Notes under the pieces: generated by a model
What the model was told of the DNA's origin: nothing
Database searches by the model: none
Seen by the model: only the letters and a program-made list of their open reading frames with translations
Source: Halorubrum persicum
GTDB taxonomy: Archaea; Halobacteriota; Halobacteria; Halobacteriales; Haloferacaceae
Direction: 5' to 3'
DNA length: 64,000 nucleotides
Assembly (NCBI RefSeq): GCF_002727125.1
Contig: NZ_NHOA01000113.1
Location: 35,778-99,777, forward strand
Part shown: in pieces, positions 18,217-25,674 of the stretch
How the letters are laid out: each line of letters starts with the position of its first letter
Position numbering within the stretch: the stretch's first letter is position 1
Made by a program: the position numbers and the translations under genes

Positions 18217-18427
18217 CACCAACCCACCACACAACAGCCGTAGTGCAGAGACAACAAAACACCCCTCTGAATCCACCAGATCACGACGGTCGAATCCCGG
18301 CTACTACCGACACCAGATCACCACCGATCTCGACACCTCAACACACCCCCTTCTCACCACTCGTCTCACTCTACAGTTCGACTCCCGATCGACGTCGGCT
18401 CACCAGCTCCAACTTCGGCTCCTGTCT

Positions 18428-18448
18428 CGTTAGTACTATGTACTAACG
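18428..18448. promoter_or_regulatory. Perfect 9-bp palindrome, probable operator
   Basis: CGTTAGTAC, TAT, GTACTAACG: a perfect inverted repeat with a 3-base centre, 126 bases before the next gene. A spacing of this kind suits a dimeric repressor rather than a long RNA stem. The operator role for the small-gene train is inferred. Confidence 0.6.
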
Positions 18449-18574
18449 TGGGGGACCAGCGGCACCGATCGAGACCACAGCCGAACTCCCCAATCGGGCC
18501 GACGAACCAGATCAACATTGTACCCCTCACCCGGAGACGAGGGTTACCCGAGGGAGGTGACCCGAGAGTCAACT

Positions 18575-18817
18575 ATGAGTAGCAACACTCGCAGCTTCGA
18601 CAGCAGCATCGCCATCAACCAGACCGCGGACTTCCAGACGGACTGCATTCGACGGACGTGTCACAACCAGCCGCTTCCGGCGATGACCCATCAACTCAAC
18701 GAGGTCGAGCTCCTCGATCAGAACGGCACCCGGGCGGAGTACATCTGCTCGTGTGGGGCGGAGTTCTTCGTCGACCGGGAGGACAGCGAGATCATCGACA
18801 CCGAGGAGGTCGCCTGA
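18575..18817 (+). CDS. Small zinc-finger-like protein
   Basis: An 80-residue acidic protein with cysteine/histidine pairs: CIRRTCHNQ near residue 22 and YICSCGAEFFVDRED near 56, giving a plausible zinc site. The ATG at 18575 has a good purine-rich leader; the upstream start at 18518 is less likely. The stop overlaps the next ATG (TGATG), so it forms an operon with the membrane gene at 18817. Function unknown; small zinc proteins of this kind are common in haloarchaeal viruses and plasmids. Confidence 0.7.
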   Translation: MSSNTRSFDSSIAINQTADFQTDCIRRTCHNQPLPAMTHQLNEVELLDQNGTRAEYICSCGAEFFVDREDSEIIDTEEVA

Positions 18818-19146
18818 TGGCACATCCCCGGCTCGACACCGACCAACTGTCTCCGGACTTCGACGAGGACGAGGACGACAGCGATGACGACGGCGGTCTC
18901 CTCGACCGTGCCGACTTCGACGCTCCCCACTGGCAGATCGTTCGGCAACTGCTCTCTCTCACGCCGACGTTCACGACGTTCGTGGTGTACGCCTTCCTCG
19001 GGTTGACGGCGGTGACGGCGTCGGCGTTCCTCGGCTTCGCCGTCCACCCCGTGTTCAACGTCGTGGCGGCGATGGGCTTCATCCTGATGTACCCGGCTGC
19101 CTTCCTCGGCTTCCTCGTCGTTGCCGCTGTGAAGGCGATGCAGTAG
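18817..19146 (+). CDS. Two-helix membrane protein with acidic N-terminus
   Basis: A 109-residue protein: residues 1-45 are very acidic (DFDEDEDDSDDDGG) and residues 50-109 contain two hydrophobic helices (FTTFVVYAFLGLTAVTASAF and VVAAMGFILMYPAAFLGFLV). It overlaps the preceding zinc-finger gene by one base, implying coupled translation, and is followed by a T-rich terminator. I do not recognise the family. It could be a holin-like or anchoring protein of the mobile element, but nothing in the sequence proves that. Confidence 0.7.
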   Translation: MAHPRLDTDQLSPDFDEDEDDSDDDGGLLDRADFDAPHWQIVRQLLSLTPTFTTFVVYAFLGLTAVTASAFLGFAVHPVFNVVAAMGFILMYPAAFLGFLVVAAVKAMQ

Positions 19147-19158
19147 GCCCAGTCGATG

Positions 19159-19174
19159 GCCTCTTTTTTTGCGC
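19159..19174 (+). terminator. T-rich terminator-like sequence, copy 2
   Basis: GCCTCTTTTTTTGCGC, 13 bases after the stop at 19146, is identical to the 16-base string at 18201-18216. Confidence 0.6.
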
Positions 19175-19218
19175 TGGGGGAGACCGGCCGCAACCCGACA
19201 GCAACTGGAGATCGCAGA

Positions 19219-19583
19219 ATGAGCTCCCAGATGACCCTCTCTGAATCTCTGGACGCGGGGGATATTCAGCTCGAACCGCCTGCCGGACAGCTCCACCTCC
19301 ACCTCACAAGCGCTCACTGGACGCTCACAGCGCTTCGGTGTGAATGTGGGCAGACATCACGCAGTGGCATACGACGACGCGTGCGCGTCAGCTAGTGCGT
19401 GCGTATGGAGACGACGACGAGACGGTTCCGCACTGCCCGGCGTGTGTCCACGCTCGGAGTGGTGAAAACGGCGCGATCGAGACGGTTCCGAAGGCGATGT
19501 CGCAGTCTGAAGCAGAGTCCACGATCGAGCGGATGGAACCCGAGCGCCAGCTCGAGGTCATACTGCGTGGAGGTGTCGAGTGA
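19219..19583 (+). pseudogene. Zinc-ribbon protein split by a one-base deletion
   Basis: The first frame gives MSSQMTLSESLDAG...LTALRCECGQTS and soon stops. A second frame from 19344 gives ADITQWHTTTRARQLVRAYG...VPHCPACVHARSGENG. Restoring one G in the GGG at about 19342 gives a continuous CECGADITQW with a matching CPAC pair, a complete four-cysteine zinc ribbon. So the gene carries a one-base deletion in a G-run, either real or a sequencing error. It ends by overlapping the GTG of the next small gene. Function unknown. Confidence 0.65.
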
Positions 19584-19774
19584 CGTCCGTCGACGGCTCT
19601 GACGACTGGATGGAGCTAGTCCGCGTTGAGCGCGACGGCCTCGACGCCGCCGAGTCTCACTACCGCGATCGCTTTCAGGAACTCGACCGGACCGAGAACG
19701 ACAAGCTGAATCGTGAGCTCGCGAAGCTGAGCGGCGTCCGCCAGCTGCGAGCGCTAGGTGATCGCGATGAGTAA
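19580..19774 (+). CDS. Small helical protein
   Basis: A 64-residue charged protein (DWMELVRVERDGLDAAESHY, then FQELDRTENDKLNRELAKLS) predicted to be mostly helix. The start is GTG overlapping the previous stop codon (GTGA). It overlaps the next gene, whose ATG lies inside its last codons. Membership in a tightly overlapping series supports it as real; no function can be given. Confidence 0.6.
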   Translation: MTSVDGSDDWMELVRVERDGLDAAESHYRDRFQELDRTENDKLNRELAKLSGVRQLRALGDRDE

Positions 19775-19964
19775 GTCGGAGACCGCGGGTGAGATCTCTG
19801 AAGACATCACCGAGTCGATGTCGTGGCGTCACCTGATCCCGGTCGACAGCTGGGCACAGCGATGTCACGACACCTCTTTCGAGTACTTCGACGTCCGCGT
19901 TTGGAACATGGACTCGGAGAAGCACCTCAAAGCCGCGCTGGACGTCGAGGTCGAGAGAGACTAG
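19767..19964 (+). CDS. Small acidic protein
   Basis: A 65-residue protein (MSKSETAGEISEDITESMSW, then WAQRCHDTSFEYFDVRVWNM) overlapping the preceding gene by 8 bases. I used the ATG at 19767 rather than the GTG three codons earlier. Acidic composition is typical of halophiles. No motif recognised. Confidence 0.55.
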   Translation: MSKSETAGEISEDITESMSWRHLIPVDSWAQRCHDTSFEYFDVRVWNMDSEKHLKAALDVEVERD

Positions 19965-20059
19965 CCACGGCCGAAGCGCGTCGGGCTGCTCAACCAGCGG
20001 CTGGCAGAGATTCGAGGAGGGGAGCCATGACCGTCAGACAGGTGTCGGAACCCACCCAA

Positions 20060-20260
20060 TCGTTTAAGGTTGCTCCCGTCGCCAAAATACAACATGCCCT
20101 AGTCGGAGAAAATATCGCGGGGGAGAAATCCCCCATCGCATCACACGGACCCAAGTGGTGCACGCCACAGGCCCCAACCACACAGGACTTAGACACTCTT
20201 TGTGTGGTTGGAGCGGGTCTTAAGGTTTGCCCTATACTGCGGAGCGACAGCTCTGTCATG
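20060..20260 (+). other. Hairpin-rich segment, possible structured leader or small RNA
   Basis: Between two small genes the DNA contains a short hairpin GGGGGAGAAATCCCCC (about 20115-20130) and a perfect 11-base-pair inverted repeat CCAACCACACA / TGTGTGGTTGG (20174-20184 and 20201-20211). A TATA-like CGTTTAAGG precedes it (about 20062) and a second TTAAGG follows (about 20219). An ORF starting at ATG 20027 runs through it into the zinc-ribbon gene, so translation cannot be excluded. The hairpins would be unusual for coding DNA. Confidence 0.45.
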
Positions 20261-20329
20261 GGGTGGACAGGGTGTGATGCTTCAGAACTCGTCGGATCGT
20301 GCGATAGTCAGCAGCCTGACCCACAACCA

Positions 20330-20512
20330 ATGTCGACCACACAGAAGGCGGAATCGGACAGAGAACTGATCAAGGCCCTCGACAGGCAGTCCGCAAACAT
20401 CTGCAGTCGCTGTGACGCGATCTTGCCAGCCTCATCAGAGATAGACACCCCCGGCGATGATCGGCGCGAGTGCCCTCGTTGCCGGCTCATTCAGGAGGTT
20501 CCGGCGGCATGA
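20330..20512 (+). CDS. Small zinc-ribbon protein
   Basis: Sixty residues from the ATG at 20330: MSTTQKAESDRELIKALDRQ, then ICSRCDAILPASSEID and ECPRCRLIQEV, a clear CxxC...CxxC zinc ribbon. The same frame is open further upstream (ATG 20027, about 161 residues), but the added part lies over hairpin sequence and lacks protein-like character. The stop overlaps the next ATG (ATGA), so it is coupled to the coiled-coil gene. Confidence 0.6.
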   Translation: MSTTQKAESDRELIKALDRQSANICSRCDAILPASSEIDTPGDDRRECPRCRLIQEVPAA

Positions 20513-21444
20513 GCGCGGACTCGCCGTCGGAGACGAACGGACACAAGCCCGCAGAGTCGATCGACTGGGAGTCGCTCTGGACACGCTTCGGAGATGGCCT
20601 GAGCACCGAGATGAGTTGGTCGCAGTTGACCACAGTCGTCGAGATCGGCACCGACGCCGCTGATGTCGAAGAAGCCTCAGAGCTTATCGACACTGCCAGA
20701 GAAGAAGACGAGTTAGATTATACCGGCTCTGGCTTTATCCTCGCCGGAGCTGTGGAAGGCGTGACTTCCAAAGACGAAGAAGTGATCGGTGAAGATGAAC
20801 TCACAGCAGAGCAGGACACCGAGACCGTCCAAAAATCAGAGAGTCAGTCCGCGACAGATGCAGAGACGACGATCTCGCAGTCCGAGCTCGAAGACATGCA
20901 GGCGCGGCAGGATGCCCTCTCAACGCAGCTGGACAACTTCCGTGAGGAGAATGCTATGCTGAAGAAAGCCGTCGCGAATCTCTGCGGTGTCAATCGCGTG
21001 CTCGTTGATGAACTGCCTGACGCGGCGCGTGAGCAGCGTGCAACGAACCAGCGTGTGAACGCGACGGTCGAGAAGATCAGCCAGCAGATGGACTCGCTCG
21101 GCGACGTCGTCGATGAAAAGAAGAACACAAAAAAGAACCGCGTCATCATGGTGCGGAAACATCTCGTCCAGAAAAACGAGAACTCGGAATCTGAGTACCG
21201 GATGACCTACACCGAGGTGCAGGCGCTGTTCTCGACGCCGGGAGAGGACGACGGGATCTCCGACAGCTACGCGCATACGATCATGACCGCGGCGGCTCAA
21301 GGCGACAGGAAGGACGTTGAGGCTCACGACGCCTTCGAACTCGTGTCGGGAACGGGGAAGAAGAAACTCCGCGTCGGCATGGAGAAAATCGAACAGGGGA
21401 GTTTTTATTCGCCAAAAAACCGCGGTGACGGAGAGGGGGACTAA
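20509..21444 (+). CDS. Coiled-coil protein of the mobile element, possible DNA-binding
   Basis: A 311-residue acidic protein. Residues 10-85 are a small helical domain (DWESLWTRFGDGLSTEMSWS). Residues 85-135 are an acidic linker. Residues 130-205 are a coiled coil (EDMQARQDALSTQLDNFREE). A basic C-terminal domain of about 90 residues follows (KKNTKKNRVIMVRKHLVQKN, then YRMTYTEVQALFSTPGEDDG) and resembles a winged-helix fold. The ATG at 20509 overlaps the previous stop (ATGA). Last gene of the small-gene series and close to the origin-like region, so a replication or partition accessory role is possible; I do not recognise the family. Confidence 0.7.
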   Translation: MSADSPSETNGHKPAESIDWESLWTRFGDGLSTEMSWSQLTTVVEIGTDAADVEEASELIDTAREEDELDYTGSGFILAGAVEGVTSKDEEVIGEDELTAEQDTETVQKSESQSATDAETTISQSELEDMQARQDALSTQLDNFREENAMLKKAVANLCGVNRVLVDELPDAAREQRATNQRVNATVEKISQQMDSLGDVVDEKKNTKKNRVIMVRKHLVQKNENSESEYRMTYTEVQALFSTPGEDDGISDSYAHTIMTAAAQGDRKDVEAHDAFELVSGTGKKKLRVGMEKIEQGSFYSPKNRGDGEGD

Positions 21445-21651
21445 CACCATGCTCTACACCACCGGAAAGCCGCCTCCGCTTTCACTTCTCCCCAACCGTA
21501 GTTGTACTAGCTTGTGTCGCTAGTTGTGTCTGTGTCGCTAAACGCGGTCGCAACGCGGTGTTTAGAGAAAGTTAGAACGGGCAAAGACGAGAATGGCGGT
21601 TTTTTGATCGCAAAAAAAGTTGCAGTTAGATCCCCGAGGTGTTATTCTCCA

Positions 21652-21912
21652 TCAACGGCAGTCGTCACAGATGTCGCCACGGGCGTACTCGTCGGTGAGA
21701 CGTGCGTACTCGCCGCAGAACGGACAGGGGCCGATGTTGACATCGTCGATCGCGCTGTTGATCGCACCGCACACTATCTGCATCCACTCGTTGCCCTTAT
21801 CCGGACGAGAGTGGAGCACTTCGCGATCGTCTTCGGCGACGTCGTGGGCGAACTGGAGCGCGTCTTGGCGGAGCCGTTCTCGGTCGCCGACGGTGATGTG
21901 GAGTTTGGTCAT
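21652..21912 (-). CDS. Small zinc-ribbon protein
   Basis: An 86-residue minus-strand protein. Residues 1-60 are helical and acidic (LHITVGDRERLRQDALQFAH), and the end holds IGPCPFCGEYARLTDEYARG followed by CDDC, a complete CxxC...CxxC ribbon. It lies 30 bases downstream of the minus-strand gene starting near 22209, probably one transcript. The plus-strand frame across it (21514-22224) is a shadow. Role unknown. Confidence 0.7.
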   Translation of the reverse strand: MTKLHITVGDRERLRQDALQFAHDVAEDDREVLHSRPDKGNEWMQIVCGAINSAIDDVNIGPCPFCGEYARLTDEYARGDICDDCR

Positions 21913-21942
21913 GGTCGGGGTATTGATGTCGGTGGTGTTCGA

Positions 21943-22209
21943 TCAGTGCGGGCAGGGCGGATCGCCGTCGGCGGCGTCCCAGTATTCGTCCGTGCTCGCC
22001 CAGAACACGACAAGCCGGTCCTCCGTCTCGAGGAACTCGACATTGTAGAGATCACCGGCTGCGGTGTGGTGTTCGTGGCCCCTCGTGTCTGGGAGAGCGC
22101 GGGTGGCAACAGACTGTCGACGCGCAGGCGGTCCGTGGTGCTGCTCGGAGTGATCACAGACCGGCCACGGACGTACTACGACCACGACGAGCACGGAACC
22201 AACCGACAT
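21943..22209 (-). CDS. Small hypothetical protein
   Basis: Up to 88 residues. The C-terminal half (HHTAAGDLYNVEFLETEDRL, then FWASTDEYWDAADGDPPCPH) has halophile-like acidic composition and looks genuine. The N-terminal half (GSVLVVVVVRPWPVCDHSEQ) is doubtful, so the true start may be further in. One of the four TTAACCAAC inverted repeats sits 16 bases upstream of the annotated start, consistent with an operator for this two-gene unit. Confidence 0.5.
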   Translation of the reverse strand: MSVGSVLVVVVVRPWPVCDHSEQHHGPPARRQSVATRALPDTRGHEHHTAAGDLYNVEFLETEDRLVVFWASTDEYWDAADGDPPCPH

Positions 22210-22224
22210 CGGGAAGCGAGATAG

Positions 22225-22266
22225 TTAACCAACAAACTTACTATCAAGTGCGCCAGTGTTGGTTAA
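22225..22266. repeat. TTAACCAAC inverted repeat, copy 1
   Basis: Left arm TTAACCAACA (22225-22234), 22-base spacer, right arm TGTTGGTTAA (22257-22266). The arms are perfect. Other copies are at 35375, 43617 and 48277. The spacer resembles that of copy 4 (AACT..CTAT..AG). It is positioned just upstream of the minus-strand gene at 22209. Confidence 0.85.
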
Positions 22267-22435
22267 TACTGAGACGCAACTCTTCGACGGCGCGGTCGTC
22301 GAGAGGGTCTGGTATCGGAAGGTCTTCGACGTTTGTCTCGGTCTCCTCTGCAGAGAACTCTAACTACTCAGCGAGGAACTCATGCAGGCGCAGCGTCGTC
22401 AGCCGAGCGCGATGTAGAGACCTCGAGATTGAGAA
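22267..22435 (-). pseudogene. Degenerate coding remnant
   Basis: On the minus strand a frame reads RARLTTLRLHEFLAE, a TAG stop, then LEFSAEETETNVEDLPIPDP and on to RAVEELRLSINQHW before a stop inside inverted-repeat copy 1. The sense is protein-like but interrupted by an in-frame stop and without a start. It is probably the tail of a decayed gene. Confidence 0.3.
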
Positions 22436-22520
22436 TCACCGGCGGCACGGGGGAGGATGTCAATTGGTCGTTGAGAGTGCCGATCGGGGAACCACACTGG
22501 AGCTGAGGTGAGACGGAACC

Positions 22521-22940
22521 CCCCCACACCACGTTTCCGCCGTAAGTTGGAACCCGCCGGGGAGGGGGGATCGGAGGATGTAGTAAATTGCCGCTATCTC
22601 AGACGAGATATTTGAGCCGGGAATAGTAAAAAACCTACTTGTGCCGTAATTAGACGCTGTAACGTACGAATCGTTCGTATAACTGAATCAAAAAGAAATG
22701 CCGCTTTCCTCTCGACTTTACACTCCGCCGCCCTACCCTACCGTAATCCATCTTCGGCATACTGAAGAGCCGAAGCGTCTTCGGCGATGAAGATGCGAAA
22801 GCAAGGTAGAGGTCGCCTATCGTGGTTTCGTCGTTTTTCCCGTGGCTTAGCGCGTGAGTCGGCATTTCCACGAGTATCAACGGCGATTTCGACCCCGCAC
22901 CCCCTCTTTTCTGACTTACGGCGGAAACGTGGTGTGGGGG
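22521..22940. other. Origin-like or MITE-like segment between perfect 27-bp inverted repeats
   Basis: The left arm at 22521-22547 (CCCCCACACCACGTTTCCGC, then CGTAAGT) and the right arm at 22914-22940 are perfect inverse copies. Each combines a G-string with a GGAAAC-type core, as in haloarchaeal origin recognition boxes. The 366 bases between include an AT-rich stretch (22,575-22,720) and a TACGAA-TCG-TTCGTA palindrome (22665-22679). No gene is convincing inside. Replication origin (two facing recognition boxes around an unwinding element) is favoured; a small non-autonomous transposon is the alternative. No orc1/cdc6 gene is adjacent. Confidence 0.55.
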
Positions 22941-23377
22941 TGTCCACAAAAAATCGTTGTGTTACCACGGGGTTAGAACAAGTATGGTTGATATGGGCGG
23001 GAGTTGCTGGTCGTGGAGGCGGGTGGCTCTTTCGAGACTAACACATGAACATTTTAGACGGGACCCCCCCGGGCCCCCCATGTCCGCATAATCTACAAAG
23101 ATAGCAGGCAGCAGTGCCCCGGGCCACCGCGCCGATGGCCGTTTACGACGATCCGACAGTCCACGCCATAACGTCTCTATCGTTCGAAAAATCACTACAC
23201 CGCGTCTAACTAACTGTTGATGAACTGGAAAAATACCCCCTCCCCCTGTTTCTGTAGATTTATGCGGACAAGGGGGCCCGGGGAGTATTTAAATAACGGA
23301 GCGAGCGGACGATGCGGACAGGGGGGTTTTGTAACCGGGTAGACAGTGATTGGCCTCCTCCTCCGCCTGAAGTGTAG
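22941..23377. other. Gene-free origin-flanking DNA
   Basis: Apart from the G-string repeats listed separately, there is an AT-rich box (AGTATTTAAATAACGG, about 23284-23299) that could be a promoter or unwinding element. Open frames here are short and unlike haloarchaeal proteins, so none is called. Confidence 0.4.
23064..23330. repeat. Second inverted-repeat set with G-strings (origin-like)
   Basis: About 30 bases at 23066-23098 (GGGCCCCCCATGTCCGCATA and on) recur inverted at 23253-23283 (TATGCGGACAAGGGGGCCCG), with few differences. A third partial unit, GATGCGGACAGGGGGG, lies at 23311-23326. So ATGCGGACAnGGGGG occurs three times, twice in one orientation. Together with the 27-bp pair 120 bases away this makes an iteron-rich cluster typical of a replication origin. 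Confidence 0.6.
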
Positions 23378-23614
23378 GTGCCGACGACCGGGACGAGCCT
23401 ACAGTCCGGCGACGGGCTCCCGTGTCACACCGCGCCGGGCCTCCTCGTCATGACGCTGCTCGATGTCGGTACCGGCGCGCTTCACGAACTGGCCGAGGAC
23501 GCCGACAGCTACGAGCTTCGCCACGATGACCACTGGCGAGCCATCGACGACAACTTCGAGGCGGTTCAGCAATCGACACTAGTAGCTGTTCCGCTATCCC
23601 ACATTATCGTCTGA
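23378..23614 (+). CDS. Possible small protein or gene fragment
   Basis: A 78-residue frame whose middle (LLDVGTGALHELAEDADSYE, then LRHDDHWRAIDDNFEAVQQS) is acidic and plausibly halophilic. The first 20 residues are less so. There is no clear ribosome-binding site and no recognised family. It may be the remains of a longer gene. Confidence 0.3.
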   Translation: MPTTGTSLQSGDGLPCHTAPGLLVMTLLDVGTGALHELAEDADSYELRHDDHWRAIDDNFEAVQQSTLVAVPLSHIIV

Positions 23615-23700
23615 ACCAGATCTGGCAGTTGGTCCAAACGTGCTTTGACGACACCCATTGGATGCTTATCGATGAATTCTGCACTCGCACAGAGAGTCGC

Positions 23701-24396
23701 TCAATTATGAGACAACGGAGTGACGTACGATTCAATGAAATCAATGAGCTTGTCTTCTAGCTCTTCTCGATTGACGAAGTATCGGAATCGAAGACTGTAC
23801 GCATCATCCATCTCATCGATGGACGCACTGCTAAACGTCGGATTGTACGTATTCGTGTCATCACTACTCCGTTCGGCTTCAGAGAAGATACAGAACGTCT
23901 TCGGGTCACGTAGACGTGATTCGGGGTCTCGAAGTTGGAAGTACTCCGGAACTGCGCCTGCTTCAGCACCAGCCCCGGTCGTGAGACCAGCTTTCGTGAA
24001 GACGAACACGTTTCCCTCACTTGCGTTCGCGAACGCAACCGATTGGTCGATTACCGCCATTCCGGGTTCATCGAGGGCCTCACCCGCGACATTTTGTTTT
24101 GTCGGAATATCAACATCGCTCGCGATGAAGAGCGTTGCTTGTGTTTCGTTCGACACTTCCCGACAAATCGATCTGAGTGTCGATTGAATCTCGTCGGGAG
24201 CAACATCGTCGTCCTCGGGAGCGAGTGGATCAGGCGGTAGTGGATAGTCGTCGCCGTTGGGATAGAGATACGATGGATCTAGCAGGCGATATGGGCCCAT
24301 CAGAAATACGAGTACATCGGAATCATTTGCCCACGAGATGGATTCAATGATGACGTCTCGAACCGGTGTTCCTTCGTACGTCTCGAGATTAGACAT
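23701..24396 (-). CDS. DUF7509-like protein with Rossmann/nucleoside-transferase-like motifs
   Basis: A 231-residue protein from the ATG at 24396 (MSNLETYEGTPVRDVIIESI). A strand-loop DVLVFLMGPYRLLDPSYLYP opens the domain. Later segments are TQATLFIASDVDIPTKQN and FVFTKAGLTTGAGAEAGAVP, the kind of glycine/acidic loops found in nucleoside deoxyribosyltransferase- and TIR-like folds. Haloarchaea encode many such proteins next to a divergent ArsR-type regulator, as here (24498). An earlier ATG (24459) would overlap the shared promoter, so I did not use it. Enzymatic role is unproven; a nucleotide-acting effector is a reasonable guess. Confidence 0.65.
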   Translation of the reverse strand: MSNLETYEGTPVRDVIIESISWANDSDVLVFLMGPYRLLDPSYLYPNGDDYPLPPDPLAPEDDDVAPDEIQSTLRSICREVSNETQATLFIASDVDIPTKQNVAGEALDEPGMAVIDQSVAFANASEGNVFVFTKAGLTTGAGAEAGAVPEYFQLRDPESRLRDPKTFCIFSEAERSSDDTNTYNPTFSSASIDEMDDAYSLRFRYFVNREELEDKLIDFIESYVTPLSHN

Positions 24397-24497
24397 TGCG
24401 TTATCTTCGTCTCGAAGCCCTCCCATCATATCAATACTGTTTCTCAGATGTCTTAACAACGATTAAGTATATTAGTCTCGCCGCTCAACGAGTACGT

Positions 24498-24884
24498 ATG
24501 AGTGAACGTGAACGAGTGAGAGATGAGCGAGAAGAGGCCGTTGAAGCCCGTCCAGAGGGATACGACCGAATCGAATCGGAACTGCTCAACAATTCTCTCG
24601 ACCTCGAGCGTGAGGCGGAGCGATTCAAGGCGATGGGCGAATCGACCAGATTCACGCTCCTGTATCTACTGGCTCAGGAGGGCCAGATCGGAAGTGGAGA
24701 GCTTGCAGACTTGCTTGATCGACGCCAGAACGACCTGTACCACCACCTTAACACACTGGAAGATGCGGGTCTCGTCGGTAAATTCCGCGACGGACAGACG
24801 CGGGTTTACGAACTGTCGCCGCTCGCCGAGGCATTCGTTCCGCAGATATTCGAAGCCATCAGCGACCGCGCTGAAGCGGTATAG
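24498..24884 (+). CDS. ArsR-type winged-helix regulator
   Basis: A 128-residue protein with an ArsR helix-turn-helix: RFKAMGESTRFTLLYLLAQE, then LADLLDRRQNDLYHHLNTLE and the wing KFRDGQTRVYELS. A TATA-like AAGTATATTA (24465-24474) lies 24 bases upstream of the ATG at 24498, so the transcript is probably leaderless or nearly so. It is divergent from the DUF7509-like gene with about 100 bases between the starts, and so is the likely local regulator. No cysteine metal site is visible, so a metal sensor is unlikely. Confidence 0.8.
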   Translation: MSERERVRDEREEAVEARPEGYDRIESELLNNSLDLEREAERFKAMGESTRFTLLYLLAQEGQIGSGELADLLDRRQNDLYHHLNTLEDAGLVGKFRDGQTRVYELSPLAEAFVPQIFEAISDRAEAV

Positions 24885-24959
24885 CAGGCTGTATCTTAAC
24901 CGATCCACCGGTACCGACCATGGCAGTTAAACAACTGATAGACTCATCTATCTTTCTGC

Positions 24960-25200
24960 AAGGAGTGTTTTGTTGAATCCGATGACAGCGTCGGGATCAC
25001 TGTTTGAATGCTTGTTCGAGATTGTAGACTGCGGCGGTCAACACGAGTTTTCGGAACTCGCGGTACCACGCGCGAGGACGGACAGCGGAACCGAACCGAC
25101 GCTTGATGGCCGAAAAGGAGGTCTCGGCCATCCAGCGCTGCCGTATTGCCTGCTGTCCAACCGTGCGTTGTGCGCGTGATCGTACGCAGCGAATAAACAC
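24960..25200 (-). pseudogene. Truncated IS5-type transposase (C-terminus) with IS end
   Basis: On the minus strand about 55 codons give the C-terminal motif of ISH-type IS5 transposases: RWMAETSFSAIKRRFGSAVR, then FRKLVLTAAVYNLEQAFKQ. The catalytic N-terminal and central parts are absent. At the other side TTTTGTTGAATCCGATGACA (about 24970) looks like the element's terminal sequence. This is a decayed insertion between two ArsR-regulator genes. Confidence 0.75.
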
Positions 25201-25220
25201 CGGTATTTTAAGGAATATTC

Positions 25221-25236
25221 TAGTCGAGAACGACTA
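25221..25236. promoter_or_regulatory. Palindromic operator-like site
   Basis: TAGTCG-AGAA-CGACTA, a perfect inverted repeat 40 bases upstream of the ArsR gene at 25276, just downstream of AT-rich TATTTTAAGGAATATTC. The position suits an autoregulatory operator at the promoter. Confidence 0.5.
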
Positions 25237-25275
25237 AGTACGTGGTATCACAACTATCACCCAAGTCACCCCCAA

Positions 25276-25674
25276 ATGTCCGAAACTGATCGCCAGCCAA
25301 CAGAGGAGGTTCGGCAGCCGGAACCGCCGCTTCCCGAAGAGAGCGGGCTGACGCTTGAAGAGTATCTCGCTATGCAACAGGCGATCGGCCACCCGACCCG
25401 GTTCCGGATCCTCCGCACTCTCGTCGCCAACGACGAACTGAGTGCTGCCGATCTCAAGGCCGCGGTGGATGTCAAATCCCACAATTTCCACTACCATCTC
25501 AACGAACTGGTCGATGTCGGGCTCGTCGACAAGCGCCAGCGGCGAACCGCTGACAGCCAAGGTTTCTATACGTACTATCGGCCGACCGCAATAGGGCAGG
25601 GAATTCTCAAGCACGGTGTTGAGGAGCTGATGCGCCGTGAACGGGAATTTAACGACGCGTATGGATCAAAGTGA
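25276..25674 (+). CDS. ArsR-type winged-helix regulator
   Basis: A 132-residue protein: YLAMQQAIGHPTRFRILRTL, AADLKAAVDVKSHNFHYHLN and wing DKRQRRTADSQGFYTYYRPT. It is related to the regulator at 24498, and the two flank an IS remnant. No partner gene follows, because the DNA downstream is interrupted by an ISH3/IS4-type insertion; the gene it regulated may have been lost. A palindrome at 25221-25236 is a likely self-operator. Confidence 0.8.
   Translation: MSETDRQPTEEVRQPEPPLPEESGLTLEEYLAMQQAIGHPTRFRILRTLVANDELSAADLKAAVDVKSHNFHYHLNELVDVGLVDKRQRRTADSQGFYTYYRPTAIGQGILKHGVEELMRREREFNDAYGSK

Larger units (their letters stand above)
18164..18574. other. Intergenic: terminator, then operator-like palindrome
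   Basis: No gene is visible. The stretch contains the T-rich terminator at 18201, a pyrimidine-rich segment like the region at 16.8-17.7 kb, the palindrome at 18428-18448, and a purine-rich ribosome-binding site (gaggtgac, about 18,554) before the ATG at 18575. Confidence 0.5.

Noticed and set aside
21514..22224. 236-residue plus-strand frame
   Set aside because: Shadow of the minus-strand zinc-ribbon genes.
22650..22949. 99-residue minus-strand frame in the origin-like region
   Set aside because: Runs into the perfect 27-bp repeat and has basic, low-quality sequence; no homologous pattern.
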